Shown: one piece after another, positions 35,830-46,361 of the stretch | Layout of the letters: each line of letters opens with the position of its first letter | Position numbering within the stretch: position 1 is the first letter of the stretch | Origin: Lactococcus hircilactis | GTDB lineage: Bacteria > Bacillota > Bacilli > Lactobacillales > Streptococcaceae | Direction: 5' to 3' | Assembly: GCF_009601015.1 (NCBI RefSeq) | Contig: NZ_WITJ01000003.1 | Coordinates: forward strand, 142,901 to 206,900 | Length of the DNA stretch: 64,000 nucleotides | Program-made: the position numbers and the translations under genes | Notes under the pieces: model-generated | Seen by the model: only the letters and a program-made list of their open reading frames with translations | Told to the model about the DNA's origin: nothing | Databases searched by the model: none

Positions 35830-36537
35830 TTAAACCCCTTGTAACCGACGAAGGACTTCATCATAAACATCCGTCAAACTTCCAAGATTACGCCGAAAAA
35901 CATCCTTATCCATATGATGTCCTTCTTTATCCCAAAGTCGTGTACAATCTGGACTAATTTCATCTGCAAGGATAATTTCTCCTGCCTTATTTCGTCCAAA
36001 TTCAATCTTAAAATCAACCAAACTCAAGTCAATCGACGCCCAAATTTCTTTTACAATCTCATTAATCTTGAGTGTTTCTTTTTTAAGATCAGCAATCTCA
36101 TCATCCGTCGCAATCCCTAAATACTTCACATGTTCGTCATTAATGAATGGATCATCAAGTGCATCTGATTTATAATAAAATTCGATGATCGGATTACGAA
36201 GTACTTCTCCTTCTTCAAGTCCAAAACGTTTTGCAAAAGAACCCGCTACACGATTACGCAATACGACTTCAAGCGGAATAATTTCAACCTTTTCATTTAA
36301 TTGTTCGGTTTTTGAAATCATTTCGATAAAATCTGTTTTTATCCCTTTGGCATTCAATTTTTCAAACATAATGCTTGAGATTTGATTATTCAATGCACTT
36401 TTGCCAATAATTTGTTCTTTACGAAGTCCGTTGAGTGCCGTTGCTTGGTCAAGATGTTCGACCCAAACTACATTTTCATCATCCGTTGCATACAGTTTTT
36501 TTGCTTTTCCTTCATAAAGTAATTCGCCTTTTTGCAT
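35830..36537 (-). CDS. purC: SAICAR synthetase
   Basis: 235 aa. It condenses CAIR with aspartate. The sequence opens with [25 protein letters not shown], has [21 protein letters not shown] near 78 and [29 protein letters not shown] near 172-200, all family signatures. It leads the purC-purL unit; purL starts 10 nt later. PurBoxes are in the purK-purC gap. Confidence 0.96.
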   Translation of the reverse strand: MQKGELLYEGKAKKLYATDDENVVWVEHLDQATALNGLRKEQIIGKSALNNQISSIMFEKLNAKGIKTDFIEMISKTEQLNEKVEIIPLEVVLRNRVAGSFAKRFGLEEGEVLRNPIIEFYYKSDALDDPFINDEHVKYLGIATDDEIADLKKETLKINEIVKEIWASIDLSLVDFKIEFGRNKAGEIILADEISPDCTRLWDKEGHHMDKDVFRRNLGSLTDVYDEVLRRLQGV

Positions 36538-36606
36538 TGTTTTTTTCTCTCTTTTCTTTTTTATGATGTGTTTAATTAAATTTCCTATACTCCTATCTTA
36601 AAGTTT

Positions 36607-36619
36607 ATTGTACGATTTT
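36607..36619 (-). promoter_or_regulatory. Degenerate proximal PurBox, purC
   Basis: AAAATCGTACAAT, two mismatches, 51 bp centre to centre from the distal box. Called mainly because of the spacing. Confidence 0.45.
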
Positions 36620-36657
36620 TCAAAGTTTTACCGTGATTCTTCCTGTTTTTACATACG

Positions 36658-36670
36658 ATTGTTCGGAAAT
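36658..36670 (-). promoter_or_regulatory. PurBox, distal, purC
   Basis: ATTTCCGAACAAT, a perfect PurR site. Confidence 0.85.
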
Positions 36671-36672
36671 AG

Positions 36673-36698
36673 AAAAAACCAGTTCACACTGGCTTTTA
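36673..36698. terminator. Terminator after purK
   Basis: CCAGT, TCAC loop, ACTGG, between A and T runs. Confidence 0.75.
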
Positions 36699-36700
36699 TT

Positions 36701-37834
36701 TTATTCGACATCCGTCCAGATGCCCGTGTCGTGAATTTTTTGAAGCGTTTCTTCAAGCTCATGTTCAACACGGACATTGATGTGTCCCATTTTCCGATTC
36801 TTTACGGCTTTTGCTTTGCCATACAAGTGTAGTTTACTAAAAGAAAGCAAGGAATCATATTGAGCAAGATCTAGCAAATGTTGTCCTAAAATATTGACCA
36901 TGACCACTGGATAAAGTAAATCCGTTTGACCTAACGGCAACCCACAGATTGCACGAATTTGTTGTTCAAATTGTCCAGTACTGCAAGCATCCATACTAAA
37001 ATGTCCAGAATTGTGAGGACGTGGTGCCAGTTCATTGACATAAATTTTATCTTTCGTCACAAACATTTCAATCGCTAAAATTCCAACCAATTTTAATTCA
37101 TCTGCTATTTTTAATCCAATTTTTCGTGCTTCTTGATTGAGCGTTTCTGAAAGTAGTGCAGGAACGATGCTTTCATGTAAAATATTATTCACATGTCGAT
37201 TTTCTGCGACAGGTAAAACACTCACTTCCCCCGTGACAGAGCGCACTACAATTACTGATACTTCTTTTTCAAAAGGAATCAAATCTTCTAAAATACACTC
37301 TTGTTGTTCACAAAGTTCAAGTGCTGGCAAAAGATCCGCTTCACTTCGCAAAACCACTTGACCCTTGCCATCATATCCTCCCGTTGTGGTTTTTAGGACT
37401 GTTGGATAATGAACTTTCTCAAGTAACGCTTCTTTTGAAGTAATCAAAAGAAACGGTGCAACCGGAATTCCCATCGCTGAAATGGTTTTTTTTTCAGTCC
37501 AACGATGCTGACTGATCTTTAAAACTTCACTTCCTTGAGGCAAGTACGCATGAGATTCAAGATAAGAAAGTGCCTCATAATCAATATTTTCAAACTCATA
37601 AGTGATCACATCACTTACTTTTGCTAACGCTTTGATCGCGTCTAAATCATTATAAGCAGCTGTGATTTCAATATCTGCGACTTGTGCACAGGGACAATTT
37701 GGAGTCGGATCCAGCACAGCAACAGTATAGCCCATTTGTTTTGCAGAAATAGCCATCATTCGTCCTAATTGACCGCCACCTATAATGCCAATCGTTTGAT
37801 TTGATCTGATTATTCTTACCATCTTATAAATCAC
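36701..37834 (-). CDS. purK: 5-(carboxyamino)imidazole ribonucleotide synthase
   Basis: Up to 377 aa. An ATP-grasp enzyme that carboxylates AIR with bicarbonate. [15 protein letters not shown] near the N-terminus, [13 protein letters not shown] near 150, EVSVIVVRS and the C-terminal [17 protein letters not shown] signature are present. The frame opens with GTG at 37834 overlapping purE by 11 nt; an ATG at 37822, four codons later, is an equally possible start. It is cotranscribed with purE. Confidence 0.94.
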   Translation of the reverse strand: MIYKMVRIIRSNQTIGIIGGGQLGRMMAISAKQMGYTVAVLDPTPNCPCAQVADIEITAAYNDLDAIKALAKVSDVITYEFENIDYEALSYLESHAYLPQGSEVLKISQHRWTEKKTISAMGIPVAPFLLITSKEALLEKVHYPTVLKTTTGGYDGKGQVVLRSEADLLPALELCEQQECILEDLIPFEKEVSVIVVRSVTGEVSVLPVAENRHVNNILHESIVPALLSETLNQEARKIGLKIADELKLVGILAIEMFVTKDKIYVNELAPRPHNSGHFSMDACSTGQFEQQIRAICGLPLGQTDLLYPVVMVNILGQHLLDLAQYDSLLSFSKLHLYGKAKAVKNRKMGHINVRVEHELEETLQKIHDTGIWTDVE

Positions 37835-38306
37835 TTTCTAAAACAGATTGTTCGATTTTTACTCTTCTTTGAGTCAATTTTTCAAATAATTGTTCGTCTT
37901 GATTCGCCAAAATTTGGGCGGCTAAAAGTCCTGCGTTTGTCGCTCCTGCTTTTCCAATCGCCACAGTCGCAACAGGAACACCACCAGGCATTTGGACGAT
38001 AGAAAGCAACGAATCCATTCCTTGTAGTGCTTTCGTTTGGATAGGAACGCCAATCACCGGAACGAGTGTTTTTGCCGCTACCATTCCTGGTAAATGAGCT
38101 GCTCCGCCAGCCCCTGCAATAATCACCTTGATTCCGTTAAGGTGCGCATTTTGAGCATATTCAAACATCAAATCTGGTGTGCGATGCGCAGATACGACCT
38201 TTTTTTCATAAGCAATGTTAAGTTCATCTAAAACTGCACATGTTGATTGCATGGTTTCCCAATCTGATGTAGATCCCATGATGACTCCAACTTTTATTTT
38301 TGTCAT
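37824..38306 (-). CDS. purE: N5-carboxyaminoimidazole ribonucleotide mutase
   Basis: 160 aa, class I PurE. It moves the carboxylate of N5-CAIR to C4. [14 protein letters not shown] (residues 6-19), SAHRTPD (catalytic His near 43), [12 protein letters not shown] near 72 and [10 protein letters not shown] near 108 are diagnostic. The leader carries a PurBox right after the whiA terminator, so purEK is its own unit. Confidence 0.96.
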   Translation of the reverse strand: MTKIKVGVIMGSTSDWETMQSTCAVLDELNIAYEKKVVSAHRTPDLMFEYAQNAHLNGIKVIIAGAGGAAHLPGMVAAKTLVPVIGVPIQTKALQGMDSLLSIVQMPGGVPVATVAIGKAGATNAGLLAAQILANQDEQLFEKLTQRRVKIEQSVLESDL

Positions 38307-38400
38307 GACCTCATATCCTTTTTCTCTTGATACTTTCAGTTTATCTTTTCATCCGTTGAATTTCAATAAAAAACTAACGCTCACACCATCATTTCTCACT

Positions 38401-38413
38401 AATGTTCGGATTT
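38401..38413 (-). promoter_or_regulatory. PurBox of purEK
   Basis: AAATCCGAACATT on the minus strand, about 95 nt upstream of purE. Confidence 0.8.
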
Positions 38414-38442
38414 TAAAAAAATACAGCAGCGCTGTACTTTTT
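38414..38442. terminator. Terminator after whiA
   Basis: TACAGC, AGC loop, GCTGTA, with flanking A7 and T5. Confidence 0.85.
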
Positions 38443-38446
38443 GAGA

Positions 38447-39370
38447 TTATAGATGGATGCCTGTGTTTTTTATATCATTTGAACGCTCTATGATTTTTCT
38501 TAAGCGATGATTAACTCCTGATTTTCCTAAGGGGGGATCAAGTAAAGCTCCAAGTTCCTTATAGGATGCTTCAGGATTTTCAATTCTTAACCGTGCAATT
38601 TCCATTAATTGTGGTGGAAGTTGGACAAATTCTTTTTTTTCATAAAGAAATCGAATTGCATCAATGGCTTCTTGTGCTGCTGAAACTGTTTTTCCAATGT
38701 TTGCAGATTCAAAATTAGACTGACGATTGGCAAGTCCTCGCATTTCTCGGATCATTTTTGCATCTTCAAACTTTAATCTTGCCTGCATGGCACCAATTAA
38801 TGTCAGAAAATCCATGATTTCTTCTGCTTTTGATAAATAAAGAATGTATCTATTTTTTCGCTCGATAATTTTGGCGTTTAACTCAAAATTTTTAAAAAGT
38901 TCTTGAAGATCTTCTGCATGTTCTTGATAAACATTAGCCAGTGAAAGTTGATATTCTCCTTTTTCAGGATTATGTAAACTTCCACTGGATAAAAAAGCCC
39001 CACGCAAATAATCTCGCTGAATCAACAGATCATTTTTTACAAATTCTGGAACGCCATTATCTAACAAAAGAGAATCCGCAAGGGATAATTCATCAAGCAA
39101 TTCATCGACCTGATGGTCAATAAAAACGGTGTAAACACGATTTTTTGATAGTGTTGTTTTTTGATGGACGTGAATTTCTGCACGGATTTCAAACAAATCT
39201 TGAAGCATTTGATAGATGTATTTTGCTGTTCCAGCGTTTTCAGTCGTAATCGAAAGGGTTAATTTTCCAAAAATCCCTAAAGATCCATTCATTCTTACTA
39301 ATGCTAAAAGAGCACCTGTAGTTGAAAAATTCGATGTGAGTTCTTTTTTGACATCACTTGTGAAACTCAT
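38447..39370 (-). CDS. whiA: DNA-binding protein WhiA
   Basis: 307 aa. LAGLIDADG-like N-terminal domain (SFTSDVKKELTSNF, FGKLTLSITTENAGTAKY, YLRGAFLSSGSLHNPEKGYQLS-like region near 113-135) and a C-terminal helix-turn-helix (ASYKELGALLDPPLGKSGVNHRLRKI). In Firmicutes WhiA binds DNA and affects cell division and chromosome segregation. It is the third gene of the conserved rapZ-yvcK-whiA block, 33 nt after yvcK. Confidence 0.94.
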   Translation of the reverse strand: MSFTSDVKKELTSNFSTTGALLALVRMNGSLGIFGKLTLSITTENAGTAKYIYQMLQDLFEIRAEIHVHQKTTLSKNRVYTVFIDHQVDELLDELSLADSLLLDNGVPEFVKNDLLIQRDYLRGAFLSSGSLHNPEKGEYQLSLANVYQEHAEDLQELFKNFELNAKIIERKNRYILYLSKAEEIMDFLTLIGAMQARLKFEDAKMIREMRGLANRQSNFESANIGKTVSAAQEAIDAIRFLYEKKEFVQLPPQLMEIARLRIENPEASYKELGALLDPPLGKSGVNHRLRKIIERSNDIKNTGIHL

Positions 39371-39403
39371 GAGATGTGTTCCTTCTATTTTTTTAAGCTC
39401 CCG

Positions 39404-40375
39404 TCACACACGATTTGCGATGGTGACAATTTCTTTTGCGACTGCTTCACCATCATGAAATGCTCCTCCATCTCGCAAATTAAGAAAATTGTTTGAGATG
39501 ATATTGACATGCTGTGCTGTTAGTGCTTCGAAATCGTGGTCCACTTGAACCAAATACTCATCAAACTTATTACTATTCATGTATTCTTTTGGAACTTTTT
39601 CGCTATTGACTAAAACAGTGTCGATGATGTTAGTGCCAAGATGTTCATGTAACACACGCACATGGTCAGCATCTGTAAAATGCTCTGTTTCTCCTCGTTG
39701 AGTCATGATATTGCAGACATAAACGATCCGCGCAGAGGTTTTCCACAGTGCTTCGCAAATTTCAGGAATCACAATGTTGGGTAAGATCGAAGTAAATAAA
39801 GATCCTGGACCAAGAACAATCGTATCTGCTTCCATGATTGATTTGACAACATTTCTTGAAGCAATCGGATCTTCTCCTGTCGAGGTTTCAGTCAAATAAA
39901 CATGATCAATTTGTCCTTTGTATCCTGCAATGTGACTTTCTCCAGAAACTTCATGACCGTCTTTAAATACGGCATGTAGGGTCAAGGTCATGTCCGAAGA
40001 AGGATATATTTTTCCATCAATATGAAAAAATTTCGCGAGCGTTTGAATCGCACGATAAGTGGATCCTTGCATTTCTGCAACGGCAGCGATAATTAAATTT
40101 CCAAGTGGATGTCCTGCAAACTCACCATCTGATTCATCAAAACGATATTGCAGAATTTCTTCATTAAATTTTGGCATATCCGACATTGCAATCAATACAT
40201 TTCTCAAATCTCCTGGAGGAGCGATATTGACTGCTGAGCGAATGCGACCGGATGAACCACCATCATCTGCCACAGTGACAATCGCTGTCAAATCAACATG
40301 TTCTTTTCTGAGGGCTTTTAGAACTACTGGAATTCCTGTACCGCCTCCAATCACGACTATTTTTGGTTTACTCAT
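39404..40375 (-). CDS. yvcK: YvcK/GlmR family regulator
   Basis: 323 aa. The opening [19 protein letters not shown] is the nucleotide-sugar loop; [12 protein letters not shown] near 35-46, [14 protein letters not shown] and [14 protein letters not shown] near 190 are family hallmarks. In B. subtilis GlmR/YvcK binds UDP-GlcNAc and adjusts carbon flow into cell-wall precursors. The ATG overlaps the rapZ stop (ATGA). Confidence 0.94.
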   Translation of the reverse strand: MSKPKIVVIGGGTGIPVVLKALRKEHVDLTAIVTVADDGGSSGRIRSAVNIAPPGDLRNVLIAMSDMPKFNEEILQYRFDESDGEFAGHPLGNLIIAAVAEMQGSTYRAIQTLAKFFHIDGKIYPSSDMTLTLHAVFKDGHEVSGESHIAGYKGQIDHVYLTETSTGEDPIASRNVVKSIMEADTIVLGPGSLFTSILPNIVIPEICEALWKTSARIVYVCNIMTQRGETEHFTDADHVRVLHEHLGTNIIDTVLVNSEKVPKEYMNSNKFDEYLVQVDHDFEALTAQHVNIISNNFLNLRDGGAFHDGEAVAKEIVTIANRV

Positions 40376-41259
40376 GAGCGATTCACCGTTTCTTTTCTTC
40401 TGTCTTTGTCTCTATGGCTTGTGTTGACGCGCCAATTTTGACTGAGTTCTTTTGATAAACGCTCAGCAAATGCAACGGAGCGATGTTGTCCTCCTGTGCA
40501 GCCAAACGCAATGGTTAAAACCGATTTTCCTTCTTTTTTGTAATCTGGCAAAATCGGAAGGAGGAGGTGCAATAGATTTTGATAGAATGCTTCTGATTTG
40601 GGATGATTCATGACATAATCATACACTGGCTTTTGAGTCCCATCAAGCTCTCTTAAGTCTGGAAGATAGTATGGATTGGGCAAAAAACGTACATCAAAGA
40701 CGAGGTCAGCATCAAGTGGAAGGGCATATTTAAAGCCAAAAGACATGATTTCAATCCGGAAAGTAGAGGTGGTTTGCGTTGAAAAAGCGTGTAAAATCTT
40801 TCCGCGCAATTGGCGTGGTGTTAATTCGCTTGTGTCAATCACGACATCTGAAAGATTTTTTAAATCCGTCAGAATTTCGCGCTCAAGTCCAATCCCATCA
40901 AAAATACGTCCATCAATTGCAAGTGGATGACTTCTTCTCGTTTCTTTATACCGCGCAACAAGTTCATTATCGTTGGCATCCAAAAACACAAGTCGAAAAT
41001 TGACATGTGGCAGATCTGAAAGTTCTGTGATGATGCTTTTGAGGTGCTCAAAAAAAACACGCGAACGCATATCAACGACCATTGCGATTTTATCAATTTT
41101 ATTATCTGGAGTATTTAATAATTCCACAAATTTTTCGATGAGCATGGGAGGCATATTATCCACTGTAAAATAGCCCATGTCCTCAAATGACTGGATTGCG
41201 ACTGTTTTTCCAGCTCCTGACATCCCTGTGATGATCACGATATTTAATTTTTTATCCAT
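40372..41259 (-). CDS. rapZ: RapZ/YvcJ family nucleotide-binding protein
   Basis: 295 aa from the ATG at 41257-41259 with AGAGGA upstream; the longer frame passes through a palindrome copy. Walker [11 protein letters not shown] (near 11-20), the VVDMRSR and [18 protein letters not shown] segments, and the C-terminal [17 protein letters not shown] signature are present. RapZ in enteric bacteria controls glmS via sRNA decay; in Firmicutes it is a P-loop protein of less certain function, always next to yvcK and whiA. Confidence 0.93.
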   Translation of the reverse strand: MDKKLNIVIITGMSGAGKTVAIQSFEDMGYFTVDNMPPMLIEKFVELLNTPDNKIDKIAMVVDMRSRVFFEHLKSIITELSDLPHVNFRLVFLDANDNELVARYKETRRSHPLAIDGRIFDGIGLEREILTDLKNLSDVVIDTSELTPRQLRGKILHAFSTQTTSTFRIEIMSFGFKYALPLDADLVFDVRFLPNPYYLPDLRELDGTQKPVYDYVMNHPKSEAFYQNLLHLLLPILPDYKKEGKSVLTIAFGCTGGQHRSVAFAERLSKELSQNWRVNTSHRDKDRRKETVNRS

Positions 41260-41282
41260 TATAAATCCTCTCTGATTTAGTT

Positions 41283-41298
41283 CTGTCAGTACTGACAG
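41283..41298. repeat. Iterated palindrome, copy 15
   Basis: Exact CTGTCAGTACTGACAG in the rsmF-rapZ gap, paired with copy 16. Confidence 0.9.
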
Positions 41299-41312
41299 CA
41301 TTTTTCTCGTTT

Positions 41313-41328
41313 CTGTCAGTACTGACGG
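41313..41328. repeat. Iterated palindrome, copy 16
   Basis: CTGTCAGTACTGACGG, 14 nt from copy 15. The pair fills the gap before rapZ. Confidence 0.88.
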
Positions 41329-41355
41329 CGCAGAAAACTCCTCGATCAGCGCTTA

Positions 41356-42711
41356 TCAATCCACGTGAAAGCGCAGTCCTTTGGGGAAATAATTTTTAAC
41401 AACGCCATCTACTATTTTTGCAAATCCTAATCCATTTTCTTTGATGAGCAATTGAACCCACCCTTTTTTGTCAGTACTGACAGAAAAAGTTGCACCAGAA
41501 ACATAGCTTTTAAATTGCGCTGATGTGATTTCAAGGCTTTGCTTCACCTCATCAGGTTTTAGGGCAAGCCCCAATGCAAAACTTGGTTCGAACCGATTTT
41601 TCTTGAACTGTCCCAAATGAAGTCCATTGCGGGCAATTTTAAGCTGTTTTAATGGCGGAAGTCCTGTTGGTAACAAATAAAGATTCTCTCCAAAAACTTG
41701 TAAATTTTGCTTTTCGTATGTAAACATGAGATTTTTATTTGCAAAATCTTGCCATAATTTCATTTGTTCTTGTGAGAGATTAAACGCTACTTTTTGATTT
41801 TTTTTCTGTGGTTTTGATGAAATCGTGTCCACGTTCTCATTTTTTCCGTGATTTTTTACTTTCGCAACAAATTGTCCCTCCCCCGAATACGAAAATGGCC
41901 AGCATCGGATTGCTTCAGGCATTTCAATGCCTTCACTCAAGCCATCTGAATGAGGTAAATTGACCAACTCAAGTGTGGGATAATTTTGAAGTAACCATCT
42001 CACATTTTCCTCATTCTCCTCAAGAGACCACGTACACGTTGAATAAATCAAAATTCCCGTTTCTGACAGCATTTTCATGGCTTGACTCAAGATTTCTCTT
42101 TGCAAAATCGCACACGTTCTTGGATAATCTTCTGTCCAATAAGTCATTGCGTCTGGTGTTTTTCTAAACATCCCCTCACCTGAGCACGGTGCATCAATCA
42201 CAATCAAATCAAAAAATTCTGGAAAAACTTGTGCTAATCGCTCACTTGTTTCATTGAGCACAATAACATTTCTTGCACCAAAACGCTCAATGTTTTCAAC
42301 TAACACTTTACTTCTTTTTCCTGAAATTTCATTTGAAACCAAAAGTCCTTCATTATTCAAATCGCTCAATAATTGCGTCGATTTTCCACCAGGTGCTGCA
42401 CATAAGTCCAGTACTTTTAAATTTCCTTTGGCATTTGCCATCTGTGCTACGACTTGTGCTGCAGGTTCTTGTGAATAAAGCAATCCTGTGACGTGTTCAG
42501 CAGATTTTCCAGATATTTTCCCATAAAAACCGTGAGCGCTGACAGGAATCGGCTGATCCTGATTCGTTTTTAAGTAAACTTCTGTATTTTTAAGCGGATT
42601 AATTCTGTAAGCACTGACAGGAGTATTATTGAAGCTCTCAATGAACCTCTCATAATCATCAGCACTCAAAATTTCCTTGTATTTCTTTTTAAATTCTAAA
42701 GATAAATTCAT
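41356..42711 (-). CDS. RsmF-like rRNA cytosine-C5 methyltransferase
   Basis: 451 aa. NOL1/NOP2/Sun family, using SAM to make m5C in rRNA. VLDLCAAPGGKSTQLL (SAM site near 99-114), DAPCSGEGMFRK (first catalytic Cys near 178) and STCTWSLEENE (second Cys near 228) are all present. The C-terminal third (SVSTDKKGWVQLLIKENGLGFAKIVDG) is the PUA-like/RsmF-specific RNA-binding region. Palindrome copies at 41468 and 42605 fall in coding sequence. Confidence 0.92.
   Translation of the reverse strand: MNLSLEFKKKYKEILSADDYERFIESFNNTPVSAYRINPLKNTEVYLKTNQDQPIPVSAHGFYGKISGKSAEHVTGLLYSQEPAAQVVAQMANAKGNLKVLDLCAAPGGKSTQLLSDLNNEGLLVSNEISGKRSKVLVENIERFGARNVIVLNETSERLAQVFPEFFDLIVIDAPCSGEGMFRKTPDAMTYWTEDYPRTCAILQREILSQAMKMLSETGILIYSTCTWSLEENEENVRWLLQNYPTLELVNLPHSDGLSEGIEMPEAIRCWPFSYSGEGQFVAKVKNHGKNENVDTISSKPQKKNQKVAFNLSQEQMKLWQDFANKNLMFTYEKQNLQVFGENLYLLPTGLPPLKQLKIARNGLHLGQFKKNRFEPSFALGLALKPDEVKQSLEITSAQFKSYVSGATFSVSTDKKGWVQLLIKENGLGFAKIVDGVVKNYFPKGLRFHVD
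41468..41483. repeat. Iterated palindrome, copy 17
   Basis: TTGTCAGTACTGACAG within the RsmF-like gene (FSVSTD). Confidence 0.88.
42605..42620. repeat. Degenerate palindrome, copy 18
   Basis: CTGTAAGCACTGACAG, one arm mismatch, within the same gene (PVSAYR). Confidence 0.6.
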
Positions 42712-42752
42712 AAAACTTTCTATTTCTTATCATCTTCACATTTCTTTATCAT

Positions 42753-44207
42753 TTACAACATTGGACTGATTAATCGTGCTAATCCTTCTTTAAAACGGAT
42801 AATCAGCGATCGTGCTTCATAACGCTCCATCGTCAAAGGCTGACTGACTTTTAAATCATCCATAAAATTATGCCGCAAATCTTGAGCAAACTGATAATCA
42901 TACACGACAACATTTGCCTCAAAGCAAAGTTGCAAACTCCGATAATCAAAATTTGCAGAGCCAACCGATGCATACTCTCCATCAATAATCAGATTTTTTG
43001 CGTGCACAAAACCATTTTCATAAGTATAAACTTTGGCACCATATTTCAATAAATCCGCTGAATTATAATAAGTTGCCCAATACACAAGCGGATGATCTGG
43101 CTTGTTTGGAATCATCAACTTCACTTGAACACCAGACAACAATGCCAATTTCAAAGTTTCATGAAGCGCATCCGATGGGATATAATATGGTGTTTGAATA
43201 ATAATTTCACGCTCTGCACCAGAAATCATCTTCATATATGTCAGTTTGATTTGCTCTTTTGCCTCATCAGGACCTGACGTAACAAGCTGTGTCATCACTT
43301 TTCCATCACTTTTCACATCAGGAAAATAAGGTTCTCCTTGAGTAATCTCAAAATGATGTTGTGAATTCCAATCTAAAATAAACCGATGTTGCATTGAATA
43401 GACAATATCCCCCGTTAAACGTAAGTGATTATCACGCCAATACCCGAATTTTTTCGTCACTGTCGCATATTCATCTCCAACATTAAAACCGCCCGTATAG
43501 CCAATTCGACCATCAATCACCACAATTTTTCGATGCAGTCGATAATTCGTCCGCGGATTGATCAACGGCATAATTAGAGGAAAAAACTGAGCCACATGTC
43601 CGCCCTGAGCAATCAATTCTGAAAACTGTTTTAATTTTGTTTTATTTGACCCCCAAGCATCAAAAAGCAACCGCACTTCAACCCCTCGTTTACTCGCTTC
43701 AACTAAGGCGGCATAAATCTCTCTTCCCAAATGATCCATCCGAAAAATATAATACTCCATATGAATCGACTGTTTTGCTTCATTAATATCTTTTAGTAAA
43801 GCATCAAATTTCTCTCGTCCATCATTGTAAATTTTCACATCTGTATTTGTTGAAATAATGGATTTTTCTTCACGATAGAGCATGTTCATCAACTGACCGA
43901 TGGCATGATTTTTCCTCATTTTTTTAATGAATTTTTTATCATTATAAGCTTTATTCGCATTAATCAGTTGTTTTTCAAATCCCATATGAAATTGTTTACG
44001 ATCTTTAAAAATACGATAATGAGAAATTCCACGTCCAATCAAAATATAAAGAATAAATCCAAAAACAGGAATAATATTAACGACAAAAAGCCACGACCAC
44101 GTCGCTGCCGTACTCTTTCTTTCTCGAAAAATAATAATCATTGACAAAACAAAATTCAAAGCAAAAACAAACAATTCAAATAACGCCAACACATTAAAAT
44201 CTAACAT
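42753..44207 (-). CDS. cls: Cardiolipin synthase
   Basis: 484 aa from the second of two adjacent ATGs (AAAGGAGG upstream). Two N-terminal membrane helices (about 8-28 and 38-58) anchor the enzyme; two phospholipase D HKD motifs follow, HRKIVVIDGRIGYTGGFNVGDEY and HAKNLIIDGEYASVGSANFDYRS. It condenses two phosphatidylglycerols into cardiolipin. A TATAAT box lies at 44238-44243 upstream. It is a single-gene unit. Confidence 0.95.
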   Translation of the reverse strand: MLDFNVLALFELFVFALNFVLSMIIIFRERKSTAATWSWLFVVNIIPVFGFILYILIGRGISHYRIFKDRKQFHMGFEKQLINANKAYNDKKFIKKMRKNHAIGQLMNMLYREEKSIISTNTDVKIYNDGREKFDALLKDINEAKQSIHMEYYIFRMDHLGREIYAALVEASKRGVEVRLLFDAWGSNKTKLKQFSELIAQGGHVAQFFPLIMPLINPRTNYRLHRKIVVIDGRIGYTGGFNVGDEYATVTKKFGYWRDNHLRLTGDIVYSMQHRFILDWNSQHHFEITQGEPYFPDVKSDGKVMTQLVTSGPDEAKEQIKLTYMKMISGAEREIIIQTPYYIPSDALHETLKLALLSGVQVKLMIPNKPDHPLVYWATYYNSADLLKYGAKVYTYENGFVHAKNLIIDGEYASVGSANFDYRSLQLCFEANVVVYDYQFAQDLRHNFMDDLKVSQPLTMERYEARSLIIRFKEGLARLISPML

Positions 44208-44340
44208 CATCCCTCCTTTATAATGAATCCTTCTTTTATTATATCAAAAATTGAACCATTTATGTCAGAGTCTCCAGAGATTCATTCTATATCAGCAAAA
44301 AAAATGCGTGATTTTACTGATTCTTATTATTTTTAACTAA

Positions 44341-44367
44341 AAAAGAAGTCTTTCAACTTCTTTTTTT
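44341..44367 (-). terminator. Terminator after fruA
   Basis: AAAAGAAGT, CTTTCA loop, ACTTCTTTT, then more T. Confidence 0.85.
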
Positions 44368-44374
44368 ATGATGC

Positions 44375-46285
44375 TTATTTTGCTTTTTTCAATACACCGA
44401 ATAAAACACCTGAAACAATCGCTCCAATGATGATAAAGAGCAAATATAAGAGTGGATTATTCGTCAATGCAAGAACGAAAATTCCTCCGTGAGGAGCCAT
44501 GAGCTTAATGCCCGCAGCACCTGTCAAACCTCCAGCAATCGCAGCACCAATCATAAATGATGGAATCGCACGCGCAGGGTCAGCTGCACCAAATGGAATA
44601 GATCCTTCTGTGATGAATGAAAGTCCCATCACGATATTCGTCAAGCCAGCGTTGCGTTCTTCTTTTGTAAATTTATTTTTAAAGAGAAGTACAGCAACAG
44701 TTGTTGCAAGAGGTGGAACCATTCCACCTGCCATTACGGCAGCCATCACAGGTGATCCACCTGTAGCGACTGTTGCAGCAAGCGTACCAGTCGCAAAGAT
44801 ATAAGCGGCTTTATTGATTGGTCCCCCAAGGTCAATGGCCATCATTCCACCAACAACAAGACCAAGCACAAGAGCAGATGCACCAGATAAGCTATTTAAG
44901 AAATTAGATAAACCAGTATTAATCGCAGCCATCGGAATATTAATAAAGAGCATCAAGAATCCTGTGATAAATGTCCCAACCAGCGGATAAATCAAAATTG
45001 CTTTGATTCCATCAAGGGAGTGAGGCAATTTCGCAAATACTTTACGCAAAACAAGAATCACACCACCTGCAAGGAACCCACCGACAAGCGCACCAAGGAA
45101 TCCTGAAGGAATCATTTTTGTAGGATCAAGATGACCAAAAGCCAATCCTGAACTTGACATTGATCCTGCTACAAAACCAGCAACAAGTCCTGGCTTATCC
45201 GCAATGGAATTCGCAATAAATCCAGCAAGAACAGGGAGCATAAAGGCAAATGCAGCACCACCGATATTTTTAAAATAAGCAGCCAATGGATGATAAACAC
45301 CGAGTTGGGCCAGATGATCGTGTGGAACTCCCATCGCTTGGTCAATCAAGAATGCTAGTGCAATCAAAATCCCTCCACCAACAACAAATGGAAGCATTGC
45401 AGAAACACCGCCCATCAAGTGTTTGTAAAATTTTTGACCCATTGTTTGTTCTTTATCGGCAGCACTAGAACTTTCAGCTGCATCTTTTGACTCATAAACG
45501 GGTGCTTTTCCTGAAAGTGCTTCGTCAATCAATCCTTTTGTATCACGAATCGCACGAGCTACCGGAACTTGAACCATTTCTTTTCCTGCAAAACGCGCCA
45601 TTTCTACTTTTTTATCTGCGGCAACAATAACTGCATCTGCTTTTTCGATATCACTGCTGGTTAATCTGTGATCTACACCACGAGCGCCATTCGTTTCAAC
45701 TTTAATCCCCACTCCCATCTCAAGGGCTTGTTTTTTAAGGGCTTCTTCTGCCATGTAAGTATGTGCAATCCCTGTTGTACAAGCAGTAACGGCAACGATA
45801 AAGTGTTCTGCATCTTCAACCACAGCTGTTTCTTTTTGTTTTTCAGAAAAGAGTGCAATCACATCTTTTGGATAGTGTGTTGCACGTAATTTTGCATTAA
45901 ATCCATCTTTCATCAAGAACGTTGAGAGTTGAGACAGTGCCTCTAAATGAGTATTATTAGCACCTTCTGGTGCTGCAATCATGAAGAATAAATAGACAGG
46001 TTGTCCATCTAATGCTTCGTAATCTACCCCAGCAGCAGATTTAGCAAATACTACCGCGGGAAGTTTAACGGCAGCATTTTTACTGTGCGGCATCGCAATT
46101 CCTTCACCAAGACCAGTAGAAGTTTGAGCTTCACGTGCCAAAATTCCTGCTTTGAATGTTTCAAAATCATCAACATAACCTTGTTCTACAAGACTTGAGA
46201 CCATTTCATCAATCGCAGCAAGTTTTGTTGTTGCTTTTAAGTCGAGCAACATCAGCTCAGGCTTTAATAAATCTTTAATTTCCAA
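44375..46285 (-). CDS. fruA: Fructose PTS permease, IIABC
   Basis: 636 aa. Domains in order: EIIA (1-~145; phospho-His in AMPHSKN near 64), EIIB (~165-265; Cys in AVTACTTGIAHTYMAEEAL), and EIIC (~300-630) with about nine membrane segments. It imports fructose as fructose-1-phosphate, the substrate of the adjacent fruK. It is last in fruR-fruK-fruA. A hairpin (46308-46333) in the fruK-fruA gap may adjust expression of the permease. Confidence 0.94.
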   Translation of the reverse strand: MEIKDLLKPELMLLDLKATTKLAAIDEMVSSLVEQGYVDDFETFKAGILAREAQTSTGLGEGIAMPHSKNAAVKLPAVVFAKSAAGVDYEALDGQPVYLFFMIAAPEGANNTHLEALSQLSTFLMKDGFNAKLRATHYPKDVIALFSEKQKETAVVEDAEHFIVAVTACTTGIAHTYMAEEALKKQALEMGVGIKVETNGARGVDHRLTSSDIEKADAVIVAADKKVEMARFAGKEMVQVPVARAIRDTKGLIDEALSGKAPVYESKDAAESSSAADKEQTMGQKFYKHLMGGVSAMLPFVVGGGILIALAFLIDQAMGVPHDHLAQLGVYHPLAAYFKNIGGAAFAFMLPVLAGFIANSIADKPGLVAGFVAGSMSSSGLAFGHLDPTKMIPSGFLGALVGGFLAGGVILVLRKVFAKLPHSLDGIKAILIYPLVGTFITGFLMLFINIPMAAINTGLSNFLNSLSGASALVLGLVVGGMMAIDLGGPINKAAYIFATGTLAATVATGGSPVMAAVMAGGMVPPLATTVAVLLFKNKFTKEERNAGLTNIVMGLSFITEGSIPFGAADPARAIPSFMIGAAIAGGLTGAAGIKLMAPHGGIFVLALTNNPLLYLLFIIIGAIVSGVLFGVLKKAK

Positions 46286-46307
46286 GAGAAATCCTCCTAT
46301 TTTTTTT

Positions 46308-46333
46308 AAGAAGAAGGGATATGTACTTCTTCT
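46308..46333. terminator. Hairpin between fruK and fruA
   Basis: AAGAAGAAG and CTTCTTCT arms around 9 nt. There is no proper T run on the minus strand, so it may stabilise or partly attenuate rather than terminate. Confidence 0.5.
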
Positions 46334-46361
46334 CTAATACATTTATTATTTTCGAATTTAC

